A stretch of DNA of 64,000 bases from Streptomyces rhizoryzae (GTDB taxonomy: Bacteria > Actinomycetota > Actinomycetes > Streptomycetales > Streptomycetaceae), in the NCBI RefSeq assembly GCF_023155275.1, contig NZ_JALMUV010000006.1, forward strand, positions 1-64,000, read 5' to 3'. Of this stretch, positions 42,744 through 53,385 are shown one piece after another; position 1 is the stretch's first letter; the number at the start of each line of letters is the position of its first letter. Below the pieces are notes generated by a model. That model was given only the letters and a program-made list of their open reading frames with translations, was not told the origin of the DNA and made no database searches. Both the position numbers and the translations under genes were made by a program.

Positions 42744-43502
42744 TCACACCCCCGGGAACAGGTCCAGGAACGTCCCCGCGTCCGCCGCCGGCCCCCGGCT
42801 GAACGGCGCGTCGAAGTCCCAGACCAGCACCAGCAGGAACGCGATCAGCGCGCTGAACACCCCGGCCATCAGCATCTCCCGCCCCGACCGGCGGATCTGT
42901 AGGGTGAACATCACCGCGATGGAGACCACGCCCCCGATGATCAGCCCGAACCACACCACCCCCGGGAGCGTCGAACCGGCCGCGTCCGCACGGGCGGTGC
43001 GGGCACTGTCCACCGCCGCGACCTGGTCCACCAGCGGCTGGTACGACTCCCGCTCGAAGTCGTCCCGAGGGTGGTAGCCGATCACATCGGAGCGGATCTT
43101 CCCCAGGAGTGCGGCGCCGCGGTCGGTGAGCCGGCCGTGCTCGGCCATCACCGGCCACTCCTTGTGGACGACGTGGCTCACATAGGAGGTGACGTCCCGG
43201 CGCACGGTGTCCCGGACGGGCGCGGGCCACGCCTCGCCCCGCACGCTGACCTCGTGCAGCGCCTGCGCCTCGGCCCGCACGGTGTCCTCGGCGGTGCTCC
43301 GGGCCTCCCAGACCCCGGCGATGGCCAGGCCCAGCACGATCGCGTAGACCACCCCCACCATCATCGTCAGGTACTCGATCACATCGGGTGTTTCGGACGG
43401 GTCGTCGTCCTCGCCGATCCGGCGCTCCTTCAGGACGGTGATGGTCAGGACGACACCGCAGACCGCGGCCATGGCGAGGGTCAGCACCAGCCACTGCGAC
43501 AT
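42744..43502 (-). CDS. DUF4239-type (bestrophin-like) membrane protein
   Basis: A 252-residue protein with two N-terminal helices (about 2-22 and 45-65), a roughly 115-residue soluble stretch, and two C-terminal helices (about 180-200 and 210-230). The spacing matches the DUF4239 family, distantly related to bestrophin channels. The loop EARSTAEDTVRAEAQALHEV after helix two (key TAEDTVRAEAQAL) is typical. The ATG at 43502 is only 10 bp downstream of the preceding gene's stop, implying an operon. Function unknown. Confidence 0.8.
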   Translation of the reverse strand: MSQWLVLTLAMAAVCGVVLTITVLKERRIGEDDDPSETPDVIEYLTMMVGVVYAIVLGLAIAGVWEARSTAEDTVRAEAQALHEVSVRGEAWPAPVRDTVRRDVTSYVSHVVHKEWPVMAEHGRLTDRGAALLGKIRSDVIGYHPRDDFERESYQPLVDQVAAVDSARTARADAAGSTLPGVVWFGLIIGGVVSIAVMFTLQIRRSGREMLMAGVFSALIAFLLVLVWDFDAPFSRGPAADAGTFLDLFPGV

Positions 43503-43511
43503 GGAGACCTC

Positions 43512-44288
43512 CTACGAGGAACTGCGCCCGCCGGAACGGGACGAGGAGCGCGAACGGGGACGGAGAGCGGCACCGGCGAGCACGGCCGGGGCGGTGACCA
43601 GCAGCATCCGGGTCACCACCGACCGCTGGTGGTGCGGCCGGGGGCGGACCGGGGTGTAGGCGTGCGGGCGCGCGGGGGCCGGGGACGGCGTGCGGCGCGC
43701 GGTCGGTGGCTGTGGCGGTGGGGGCGGTGGTACCGGCGGCGCCGGCCGGGCGGCCGGGGCCGGGGGCGACGGGCGGGGCGCGGGCGCGGCCGGGGTGGGC
43801 CGGGGGCGCGGCCGCGGGGCCGCGGTCGGGGCCGGCGGCGGCACCGGCCGCGGGGTCGGCCGGGCGGTGGGGCGGGGCGATGGCCGGGTGCAGGGGAAGT
43901 GCCAGCCCGGCGGCACCGGGAACTCGGTCGGCAGCCGCACCTGGGGCGCCGTCCCGGCGTACGCGCAGTTGTCGCCGGACGGGCGCTGGGGGAGCCCGGG
44001 GCGGGCCGCGGCGGCCGGCGGGGACGCGGCCAGCGCCAGGGCCGCGGCGAGCGTCGAGGCCGCGGCCAGCGCCAGCGCGGCGGCCCGCGCCGCGGTGGCG
44101 AACGGGGGCCGGGCCGGGCGGCGGCCGGGCCCCGGGTCGGTGCGGTGGCCGGTGCGGTGGCGGCCGGACCGGCGGCCCGGTGCGGTGGGTCTCCGGTCGC
44201 GGCGCGGGGCGCCGGCGGGGTGGTCGGCGGGGTCGTCGGAGAGGCCGCCGGAGGGGGCCTCGGGGGGTGGTTCGTGTATCTCGCGCAC
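43512..44288 (-). CDS. Pro-rich membrane/secreted protein of unknown function
   Basis: About 258 residues. A basic N-terminus precedes a hydrophobic Ala-rich helix (AALALAAASTLAAALALAAS). The next segment has two Cys (DNCAYAG and HFPC) in about 35 residues, then a Pro/Arg/Ala-rich stretch of about 90 residues, and a second short hydrophobic segment before a Ser/Arg tail. The frame is open further upstream; GTG 44288 is chosen because the longer extension is Arg-rich and lacks sequence character. It is upstream of the DUF4239 gene. Confidence 0.55.
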   Translation of the reverse strand: MREIHEPPPEAPSGGLSDDPADHPAGAPRRDRRPTAPGRRSGRHRTGHRTDPGPGRRPARPPFATAARAAALALAAASTLAAALALAASPPAAAARPGLPQRPSGDNCAYAGTAPQVRLPTEFPVPPGWHFPCTRPSPRPTARPTPRPVPPPAPTAAPRPRPRPTPAAPAPRPSPPAPAARPAPPVPPPPPPQPPTARRTPSPAPARPHAYTPVRPRPHHQRSVVTRMLLVTAPAVLAGAALRPRSRSSSRSGGRSSS

Positions 44289-44543
44289 GGCGGGAAGCCT
44301 GCGCAGGGCCCGGGCCGGACAGCCGCCGATCGGCGGCGATTCGCCCGAACGGGGGAGGCGGCGGGAATGCGCGTCCGGACGCCGCCGGCCCCGCCCGCCG
44401 CGCGGCCCCGCGCCCGCGTCAACCTGCCGCTCCCGGACGTGCCCGTCCTGACCAGGACGATTACCTGCCGGGCCGGGCGGCTGGGGCACAATCCCCGGTC
44501 AGGGAAGAGAAGTTGGGACGAGCGGCGGCGGGGCGGTACGGAC

Positions 44544-45845
44544 GTGTCGGTGGATGCGGCGGGCAGGGTGGCCGGACGGGGCGGGACGGGAAGCGGCGGA
44601 CCGGCCGGCGACGGCGGTGCGTGCCGGTGCGGACAGTGCCCGCACGGCGCCCGCGAGGGGCACCGGCAGGCGCTCGCCGCGTTCGTCGCGCTCCGGGAGG
44701 ACTTCGCCGCCGGGCGGGGCGTACCGGCCGGTCTGGCGCACTCCGCCGGCGCCGCCCGGCAGTGGGTGTCGGACGAACTGACGCTGTCCGCCAAGGCGTT
44801 GGCCGAGCGGCGGGCCTGGGAGGGTGCCGGCTGGCCGGTGGCGGTCTCCCGGCGCACCGCGTGGGTGGTGTGGGCGGCGGTCCTGGCGCTGCTGCTCGGG
44901 CAGGCGCTGACCGCCGTCGGGACCGGCTGGACCGCGGGCCGCACCGCGACGCTGACGGCGGCCGCCGCCCTGGCCCTCGGGGTGACCGCGGCGGCCTGGC
45001 GCCACCGCCGACAGGCCGGCCTCCTCGCCCCGCTGATCGGTGAGGACCACCGGCTGTCCACCTCCCGTGCGGTCGCCGCGGCATGGGTGCTGACGGTCCT
45101 GTACGCCGTCCTCACCCTGGCCGTGGAGCTGGCCGTGGCGCCCGGGCCCGACGCCCGGCGGCGGCTCCTGCCGGGACTGGGCCTGCTGCCGTCGGCCGGA
45201 CTGCTGGCCATACTGGCCATGGCCTGCGCGGTGGCGGTGCTGGCGTACGGGATGACCGCCGGGCGGGTCCGCTCCGGACGGGTGCAGAAGGTCCCGGCCG
45301 ACCGGCCCCGGGCCGCGGACCTGCTGGCCGACGACGCGGGCCGGGGCAGCTTCACCGACGCCCAGTACGTGCTGGTGAACGCCGCCGTGGCGGCCTTCGC
45401 GCTGGTCCGCCTGGCCGACGACCCGACCCGGCTCCCCGCGCTCCCGTGGGTGCTGGTGGTGCTCGCCGGGCTGTCCGGCGTGACGTATCTGGCGGGCAAG
45501 GCCGTCACCGGCGGCCGGCCGGTGATCCATTCCGTCGTCCGCTCCCGGGAGCTGGGCGACCTCGCCGCGCCGATCCGCACCGGCGACGACATCGAGATCC
45601 GCGGCACCGGCTTCGTCCCGCCGGGCGCGGGGACCCCGGACCGGCTGGCCCGCACGGTCGTCCGGATCGGCGCGGTGCACGTGCCCGTCCCGCTCGTCCC
45701 CGTCCCCGGCGGATTCGCCAACCCGACGGACGGCGTGCTGACCGTGCCCGTGCCGGTCGACGTGGAGCCCGGCCCCGTGGAGGTCCGCGTGATCACGGCC
45801 GCCGGCGCCGAAACCCGCCCCTACCGCATCGACGTCCAGGACTGA
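44544..45845 (+). CDS. multi-spanning membrane protein with C-terminal IPT/TIG-like domain
   Basis: A 433-residue protein. The N-terminus has a CRCGQCPHG cluster of three Cys and a His, possibly metal-binding, then a helical segment. Six hydrophobic helices follow (from WVVWAAVLALLLGQAL to WVLVVLAGLSGVTYLAG). The last 110 residues resemble an immunoglobulin-like IPT/TIG fold: GDDIEIRGTGFVPPGAG ... VEVRVITAAGAET. GTG 44544 is a guess; nearby GTG 44550 is in frame. It is divergent from the preceding Pro-rich gene. Confidence 0.7.
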   Translation: MSVDAAGRVAGRGGTGSGGPAGDGGACRCGQCPHGAREGHRQALAAFVALREDFAAGRGVPAGLAHSAGAARQWVSDELTLSAKALAERRAWEGAGWPVAVSRRTAWVVWAAVLALLLGQALTAVGTGWTAGRTATLTAAAALALGVTAAAWRHRRQAGLLAPLIGEDHRLSTSRAVAAAWVLTVLYAVLTLAVELAVAPGPDARRRLLPGLGLLPSAGLLAILAMACAVAVLAYGMTAGRVRSGRVQKVPADRPRAADLLADDAGRGSFTDAQYVLVNAAVAAFALVRLADDPTRLPALPWVLVVLAGLSGVTYLAGKAVTGGRPVIHSVVRSRELGDLAAPIRTGDDIEIRGTGFVPPGAGTPDRLARTVVRIGAVHVPVPLVPVPGGFANPTDGVLTVPVPVDVEPGPVEVRVITAAGAETRPYRIDVQD

Positions 45846-46122
45846 GGGGACCGCGACGGAAGGGGCCGAGGCCGACGGGGGCGGGGCCGATGGGGGAGAG
45901 GTCAGTGGGGGAGAGGTCGTAGGGGGCGGGTGTGCGGGGGGGGGCTGGGGCTGGGGCTGGGCTGCCGGGCGGGGGGCTGAGGTGGCTGCGGATGTGCGGA
46001 GTCGGGGCGCGGTGCGGTGCGGGGAGGACGGTGCGGGCGCGGGAGGCCGGGCGGAAGGCGCCTGGGGCGGCGGCGGGGTCCGCGAGGTGAGGTGACGGCG
46101 CCCGGCCGCTGCGCCGGGCCGG

Positions 46123-46295
46123 CTTGAGGGTGCCCGGCTTGCGGGGATCTGGCGTGCAGGGCTCCGACTTGAGCGTGCCTGGCTTGCGGGGATCTGACGT
46201 GCAGGGCTCCGACTTGAGCGTGTCTGGCTTGCGGGATCCTGGCTTGCAGCCGTCCGGCTTGGAGGTTCCTGGCTTGCCGGGGCCCGGCTCGAAGG
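46123..46295. repeat. 45-bp tandem repeat in the 45.8-46.5 kb gene-free region
   Basis: Three full 45-bp units start at 46123, 46168 and 46213 and each begins CTTGAG; a partial, more diverged copy starts at 46258. Units one and two differ at only three positions. The period equals 15 codons, and both strands are open across it, yet neither frame has recognisable content. Nearby (45890-45920) GGGGGAGAGGTC is repeated twice. The rest of 45846-46508 shows no gene. Confidence 0.85.
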
Positions 46296-46508
46296 CGGCT
46301 GGGGCGGCGGCGGGGTGGTGTGTCCGCAATCGTGAAGTGCCGTAATCCGTAAGGAAGTTGGCGTCAGGGGCTGATCCGGGGGGCGGAGGCGGCTGGCCGG
46401 CGGCTGCCGGCGGAAGGAACCCCGGGCGGACGCCGGTCCGTATCTCGCCAAGCCGTGCGGGCGGCGGCACAATCGTCTGCTCCCGGAGGCAACGGAGAGG
46501 CGGCCGCC

Positions 46509-47036
46509 ATGGCCCACGCATACCGCACACCCCCGGCCGAAGCGGGCGGCGGCACCGGATTCCGCGGCCGGCTGGGCCGCCACGCCCTGCTCCCGCTGCG
46601 GCTCTTCCTGGGCGGCACCTTCCTCTACGCCGGACTCCGGAAGCTCACCGACCCGGCCTTCCCGGCCGCCGGCGGCCACGGCTCGCTGGGCGAGCTGCTG
46701 CGGCAGGTGCACGGCACCGCCGCCGTACCGCAGTTGGTGGAGCTGGCCCAGCGCAACCCAGGCGCCGTCGGCTACGCCCTCGCCGGCGGGGAGGTGCTGG
46801 TCGGCCTCGGCACGCTCGCCGGGCTGCTGGGGCGGGTGGCGGCGCTCGGCGGCGCGCTGATCTCGCTGACGCTGTGGCTCACCGTCAGCTGGCCCACCAC
46901 CCCCTACCCCTACGGCAACGGCCTCGCCTACCTGCTCGCCTGGACCCCGCTGGTGCTGGCCGGCGCGCCCCGCCTCTCCCTGGACGCGGCGCTGGCCCAC
47001 CGCCGCCGCCGGCACGGGAGGCAGCTCTACGGATGA
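46509..47036 (+). CDS. DoxX-family membrane protein
   Basis: A 175-residue protein with four hydrophobic helices. The DoxX signature is visible at LRLFLGGTFLYAGLRKLTDP (residues about 31-50), followed by a cytoplasmic loop and AGGEVLVGLGTLAGLLGRVAALGG. Related proteins in actinomycetes form redox-linked membrane complexes with superoxide dismutase or SseA; no such partner is adjacent. ATG 46509 is used, with a GGAGAGG element upstream. Confidence 0.85.
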   Translation: MAHAYRTPPAEAGGGTGFRGRLGRHALLPLRLFLGGTFLYAGLRKLTDPAFPAAGGHGSLGELLRQVHGTAAVPQLVELAQRNPGAVGYALAGGEVLVGLGTLAGLLGRVAALGGALISLTLWLTVSWPTTPYPYGNGLAYLLAWTPLVLAGAPRLSLDAALAHRRRRHGRQLYG

Positions 47037-47074
47037 CCGGCGCCGGCCGCGCGGGCCGGGCCGGCGGGCGCCGC

Positions 47075-47299
47075 TCACACCGGCTCCCGGGGCGGTGCGT
47101 CCCGGCCGTGCTGGCGCCGGGCGGCGGCCCACACGGCGGTGGTGATCCCGGAGAGCAGCAGCCCGGCGGGGAGGACGAGGAACAGCCACGGGCCGGGGGC
47201 GTGCCAGAGGCCGAGGGCGTCGAGGCCGTAGCCGGTGCCGACGGCGAGGGCGGCGGCGCCGGAGACCAGGCGGCCCGGTTCGAAGGGGTGGCGCTTCAC
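47075..47299 (-). CDS. small two-helix membrane protein
   Basis: A 74-residue protein beginning MKRHPFEPGRLVSGAA. Two hydrophobic segments are present (LVSGAAALAVGTGYGLDAL and PWLFLVLPAGLLLSGITTAVW), ending in a basic tail. Its GTG overlaps the PspC-gene stop as GTGA, so it is coupled to that gene. It may be an accessory of the PspC protein. Confidence 0.75.
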   Translation of the reverse strand: MKRHPFEPGRLVSGAAALAVGTGYGLDALGLWHAPGPWLFLVLPAGLLLSGITTAVWAAARRQHGRDAPPREPV

Positions 47300-48714
47300 T
47301 GCGGGGCTCCCTGGGGGGTCGGGGCCGGGGCGGGCGTGGGCGGGGGGACCGGGGCGGCCCGCTCGACGGAGAGCTGTCCGGCGCCGACCGAGAGGTCCAG
47401 CTCGACCGTGCCGTGCGGCCGTTCGCCCTTCGTGAGGCCCTGGGCGGGCAGGGTGACCGTCCGCTCGCGGTGCCCGGCGACGAGCTCCACGGAGCGGGCG
47501 TCCTCGCCCGGCAGCTGGATGTCGCCGACGCCGAGCGAGAGGTGCAGGGTGGCGGTGGCGTCCCGCGGCACCGTCACCCGGAGCCGTCCGGCGCCGACCT
47601 CCGCGCTGGCCCGGACCGTGGTGCCGGGCTTCAGGGCGAGGCGGCCGAGATCCAGGCGGCCCTCCCCGGCGCCGACCGCGTAGTGGCGCTGGACCGCGGC
47701 GGCCGTGGCCGGGGACCAGGTGCGGCGCTGCCAGTCGGCGGTGACGCCGGGGGGCAGCACCGTGGCGGCGGCCAGCAGCGCGGCCGTCAGCACCGTCCAG
47801 AAGACCGTGCCGCCGCCCGTGCGGCCCAGCCAGGCGCTGAGGATCAGGCCCAGCCCGAACACCGCCAGGGCGCAGGCCAGACCGGCCTGGAGGGCCGGTG
47901 CCAGCGCGGCGTGCCGGGCGACGGCGAGCGCGGTGCCGGCGCCGGCCAGCGCGGCCAGCAGGAACGTCCGGCCGCCGATCCCGCCGCCGGCGGGGCGGGC
48001 CGGCGGGGCCGGGGGCGCGGCGGGACGCGGCGCGCCCGCGGGGGCCCAGCTGCCGCGCGGGCGGGGGCCGTCGGACGCGCCGTGGGTGAAGTCGTAGCCG
48101 ACGTCGATCCGGGTGTCGTCCGGGCCCCAGAGGTAGACGCGGCGGATCGACGGCTCCCCGGTGCGCGGATCGCGCCACCAGGAAGGGGTGTTGGGCGCCG
48201 GGGGCGCGGTGGCCTCCGGCGGGGCGTCGGCGACCGCCTGGGCGGTGGCGGCGTCCACCGCCCCCGGGCCCTCGGCCCGGGCGCGCCGGCGCTGCCGCGA
48301 CCAGTACGCGGCACCGGCCACCGCCAGCGTCACCATCAGCGCGAAGGACAGCATGCTGCCCTTGCCGAGCGTGGTCAGGAACAGCGCGCAGCCGGCCAGC
48401 GCGGACAGCAGCGCCGTCAGCGCCGACCCCTCGACGCGGCCCGAGAGCAGCCGGCGGACCTCGTTCTCCTCCTCGCCGTCGAGCGGGACGAGCAGCCAGG
48501 CGAAGCCGTAGAAGATGAGGCCGAGGCCGCCGATGGACAGCACGGCGAGCACCACGCGGAAGATCACCGGATCGACGTCCCACTGCCGGCCCAGCCCGCC
48601 GCACACGCCCGCGACGACCTTCTGCCGCCGGCTGCGGCGCAGCGGGGCGGGCGGCGGGGGGCTGCCGGCGGGGCCGGGGGCCGCCGGACCGGCGGCGGGG
48701 GGTGCGTCGTTCAT
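47296..48714 (-). CDS. PspC-domain membrane protein with LiaF-like C-terminus
   Basis: A 472-residue protein. A Pro-rich N-terminus leads into a PspC domain (about 28-80: SRRQKVVAGVCGGLGRQWDVDP, key VAGVCGGLGRQW). Further helices occupy about 95-135 and 255-320. The last 140 residues are beta-rich with a repeated pattern (VGAGEGRLDLGRL, VGAGRLRVTVP, LGVGDIQLPG, VGAGQLSV), resembling the LiaF/toast-rack adhesin fold. Such proteins modulate LiaRS-type envelope stress signalling. Its promoter shares a TCAGGG repeat with the PspC-kinase gene. Confidence 0.88.
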   Translation of the reverse strand: MNDAPPAAGPAAPGPAGSPPPPAPLRRSRRQKVVAGVCGGLGRQWDVDPVIFRVVLAVLSIGGLGLIFYGFAWLLVPLDGEEENEVRRLLSGRVEGSALTALLSALAGCALFLTTLGKGSMLSFALMVTLAVAGAAYWSRQRRRARAEGPGAVDAATAQAVADAPPEATAPPAPNTPSWWRDPRTGEPSIRRVYLWGPDDTRIDVGYDFTHGASDGPRPRGSWAPAGAPRPAAPPAPPARPAGGGIGGRTFLLAALAGAGTALAVARHAALAPALQAGLACALAVFGLGLILSAWLGRTGGGTVFWTVLTAALLAAATVLPPGVTADWQRRTWSPATAAAVQRHYAVGAGEGRLDLGRLALKPGTTVRASAEVGAGRLRVTVPRDATATLHLSLGVGDIQLPGEDARSVELVAGHRERTVTLPAQGLTKGERPHGTVELDLSVGAGQLSVERAAPVPPPTPAPAPTPQGAPQ

Positions 48715-48758
48715 GGAGCCATGGTGACAAGGGCGGCGCGGTCGCGGTATCGGTGAAA

Positions 48759-48776
48759 ACCCTGGCTGATCCCTGA
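48759..48776 (-). promoter_or_regulatory. TCAGGG direct repeat upstream of the PspC gene
   Basis: On the minus strand TCAGGGA, four bases, then CCAGGGT. The two half-sites are 11 bp apart, one helical turn. The repeat lies 45-62 bp before the start codon. The same spacing and sequence occur before the PspC-histidine-kinase gene at 50997-51014. Confidence 0.5.
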
Positions 48777-50969
<2,193 letters not shown>

Positions 50970-50996
50970 GCCACCCCGGGGGGATCTCGGGCAACG

Positions 50997-51023
50997 TCAG
51001 GGACGCCTCAGGGTGGACCCTGA
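50997..51023. promoter_or_regulatory. TCAGGG operator of the PspC histidine kinase gene
   Basis: The site reads TCAGGGA-N4-TCAGGGT-N2-ACCCTGA. The last two units (51008-51023) form a 7-2-7 palindrome, the geometry known for NarL-family regulators. A -10-like GACGAT (51047-51052) ends 7 bp before the ATG at 51060, so a leaderless start is likely and the palindrome centre would sit near -44. It is a plausible autoregulatory site for the LuxR-type regulator encoded at 52462. Confidence 0.6.
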
Positions 51024-51059
51024 TGTCCCCGGCCCGCCGCACGTGTGACGATCTGAGGC

Positions 51060-52391
51060 ATGACCCCAGCGCCACCCCGCGCCGAGCCGCTGCACCCGCC
51101 GGCGCCGGACCCCGACGACCCGCCCGTGCGGAAGCTGTACCGCAGCGCCGAGGGGCGGCTGCTCGGCGGTGTCGCGCGCGGACTCGCCGGGCACCTCGGC
51201 CTCCCGGTCTCCTGGGTGCGGATCGTCTTCCTGGCGCTGTTCCTGGCCGACGGCATGGGCGCGCTGCTCTACGCCGCGTTCTGGTTCTTCGTCCCGCTCG
51301 GCGTCGGCGGGGTGGGGACGCGGCAGGCGGCGGCCGGGGAGGACCGGCGGCGGCTGCGCGACCGCCGCCCCGACAAGGGCCAGGTCCTCGCCCTGGTCGG
51401 GCTGCTGGTGGGGGCGGCCGTCGTGGCCTCGCGCTTCCAGCCGGGCCGGGCCAACGTCTATCTCTGGCCGGTGCTGCTCATCGGCGCCGGTGTCGCCCTG
51501 GTCTGGCGCCAGGCGGACAACTCCCGCCGCGCCCAGTGGCTGGAGCTCGGGCGCCGCAAGGGCTCGCTGCCGGTGGTGCGCGGCGCGGCCGGGGTGCTGC
51601 TGGTCGGCGCCGGGGTCACCGGCATCGTCGTGCTCCAGGGCTCGGTGCAGAATCTCGGCTCGGTCCTCCAGGCCGCGCTCGCCGTGCTGGTCGGCATCGC
51701 CCTGCTGGCCGGCCCCTATCTCGTCCGCATCACCCAGGACCTCTCCGAGGAGCGGCTGATGCGCATCCGCGCCCAGGAGCGCGCCGAGGTGGCCGCGCAC
51801 GTCCACGACTCCGTCCTGCACACCCTCACCCTGATCCAGCGCAACGCCGACGACCCCCGGGAGGTGGCGCGGCTGGCCCGCGCCCAGGAGCGCGAGCTGC
51901 GCGCCTGGCTCTACAAGCCCGAGGGCCGCGGCAAGGACGAGGACGAGCAGCCGGCCACGCTCGCCGAGGCGGTGCGGGCGGCCGCCGCCGAGGTCGAGGA
52001 CCACCACGGCGTCCCCCTCGAAGTCGTGGTGGTCGGCGACTGCCCCCTGGACGAGGCGCTCGGCGCCCAGATACAGGCCGCGCGCGAGGCGATGGTCAAC
52101 GCCGCCAAGTACGGTGGCGAGGGCGGTGCGGTCCAGGTGTTCGCCGAGGTCGAGGGCCGGACGGTCTTCGTGTCGGTGCGCGACCACGGCCCCGGTTTCG
52201 ACCTCGACGCGGTTCCCGCGGACCGGATGGGCGTGCGGGAATCCATCATCGGACGGATGGAGCGCCACGGCGGCACCGCCCGGCTGCGCTCCGCGCCCGA
52301 CGGCGGCACCGTCGTCGAGCTGGAGGTGGAGCGCGCCGAGGAGGGCGCGCGCACCGAGCGCCGCACCGGCGGGGAGGGGGAGCCCGGATGA
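51060..52391 (+). CDS. PspC-domain sensor histidine kinase
   Basis: A 443-residue kinase in which the sensor is an N-terminal PspC domain (about 24-80: KLYRSAEGRLLGGVARGLAGHLGL, key GRLLGGVARGLAGH). Two or three more helices reach about residue 225. The phosphoacceptor segment is RAEVAAHVHDSVLHTLTLIQ and the ATPase domain carries EAMVNAAKYGG and DHGPGFDLDAV with MGVRESIIGRM. Such PspC kinases in actinomycetes respond to envelope stress. The partner regulator begins 70 bp downstream. Confidence 0.92.
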   Translation: MTPAPPRAEPLHPPAPDPDDPPVRKLYRSAEGRLLGGVARGLAGHLGLPVSWVRIVFLALFLADGMGALLYAAFWFFVPLGVGGVGTRQAAAGEDRRRLRDRRPDKGQVLALVGLLVGAAVVASRFQPGRANVYLWPVLLIGAGVALVWRQADNSRRAQWLELGRRKGSLPVVRGAAGVLLVGAGVTGIVVLQGSVQNLGSVLQAALAVLVGIALLAGPYLVRITQDLSEERLMRIRAQERAEVAAHVHDSVLHTLTLIQRNADDPREVARLARAQERELRAWLYKPEGRGKDEDEQPATLAEAVRAAAAEVEDHHGVPLEVVVVGDCPLDEALGAQIQAAREAMVNAAKYGGEGGAVQVFAEVEGRTVFVSVRDHGPGFDLDAVPADRMGVRESIIGRMERHGGTARLRSAPDGGTVVELEVERAEEGARTERRTGGEGEPG

Positions 52392-52461
52392 GCGCGCGGA
52401 CGCGCCCGGCGGCGGGCCGAAGGACCATGACGGGGCACACAGCGAAGGACGGACGGACGAG

Positions 52462-53172
52462 ATGAGCAGCGACGACGCACAGCAGGCCGAGACCGGCGCC
52501 GGGGACCGGGACCGCACCGTACGGGTCGTGCTGGTCGACGACCACCGGATGTTCCGCACGGGCGTCCAGGCCGAGATCGGCCGGACCGAGCAGACCGGTG
52601 TCGAGGTGGTCGGCGAGGCCGCCGACGTCGACCAGGCGCTCACGGTGATCACCGCCACCCGCCCCGAGGTCGTCCTCCTGGACGTGCACCTCCCCGGGGG
52701 CGGCGGGGTGGAGGTGCTGCGCCGCAGCGCCGCGATGATGGCCGACCCGGAGCGCCCGGTGCGGTTCCTGGCGCTCTCGGTCTCCGACGCGGCCGAGGAC
52801 GTCATCGGCGTGATCCGTGGCGGCGCCCGGGGCTACGTCACCAAGACGATCACCGGCACCGACCTGGTCGGCGCGATCTTCCGGGTCGCCGACGGCGACG
52901 CGGTCTTCTCCCCGCGGCTGGCCGGCTTCGTCCTGGACGCCTTCGCCTCCACGGACGCCCCGCCGGTCGACGAGGACATGGACCGCCTCACCCAGCGTGA
53001 GCGCGAGGTGCTCCGGCTGATCGCCCGCGGCTATGCCTACAAGGAGATCGCCAAGCAGCTGTTCATCTCCGTCAAGACGGTTGAGTCACATGTCTCCGCC
53101 GTACTGCGCAAGCTCCAGCTGTCCAACCGCCATGAGCTGACCCGCTGGGCGGCGGCCCGACGCCTGGTCTGA
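52462..53172 (+). CDS. LuxR-family response regulator of the PspC kinase
   Basis: A 236-residue NarL-type regulator. The receiver has LVDDHRM, phosphoacceptor VVLLDVHLPGGGG and GYVTKTITG. The LuxR domain reads LTQREREVLRLIARGYAYKEIAKQL and KTVESHVSAVLRKLQL (key LTQREREVLRLIARGYAYKE). It probably binds the TCAGGGT-N2-ACCCTGA site upstream of its operon and the related repeat before the PspC gene. ATG 52462 follows GGACGGACGAG. Confidence 0.92.
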   Translation: MSSDDAQQAETGAGDRDRTVRVVLVDDHRMFRTGVQAEIGRTEQTGVEVVGEAADVDQALTVITATRPEVVLLDVHLPGGGGVEVLRRSAAMMADPERPVRFLALSVSDAAEDVIGVIRGGARGYVTKTITGTDLVGAIFRVADGDAVFSPRLAGFVLDAFASTDAPPVDEDMDRLTQREREVLRLIARGYAYKEIAKQLFISVKTVESHVSAVLRKLQLSNRHELTRWAAARRLV

Positions 53173-53385
53173 CCTGCGGTTTCGTCGGGGAGCGGGCGGG
53201 CCGGGGCGAATGATCGCCGGGTGCGCCCGGTGCGGAGGGGGAGGGAGGGGCGCGTAAAGAAGGGCAAAAGACGGGCAACCAGGATCGCGCGGATCGCCAT
53301 CTAAGGGCGCGGAGAGGCTCACTGCCCGCAGGCGGGGCCGGAACCACGCCTACGTCTACGCGCAATCCCTGGAAACGAGATCCCG

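Noticed and set aside
46123..46295. CRISPR array
   Set aside because: Units are contiguous 45-bp tandem repeats without unique spacers, and no cas genes are present.
45793..46530. Minus-strand 245-codon open frame containing the 45-bp repeats
   Set aside because: It overlaps the end of the membrane-protein gene, is low-complexity throughout and has no plausible start or ribosome binding site.
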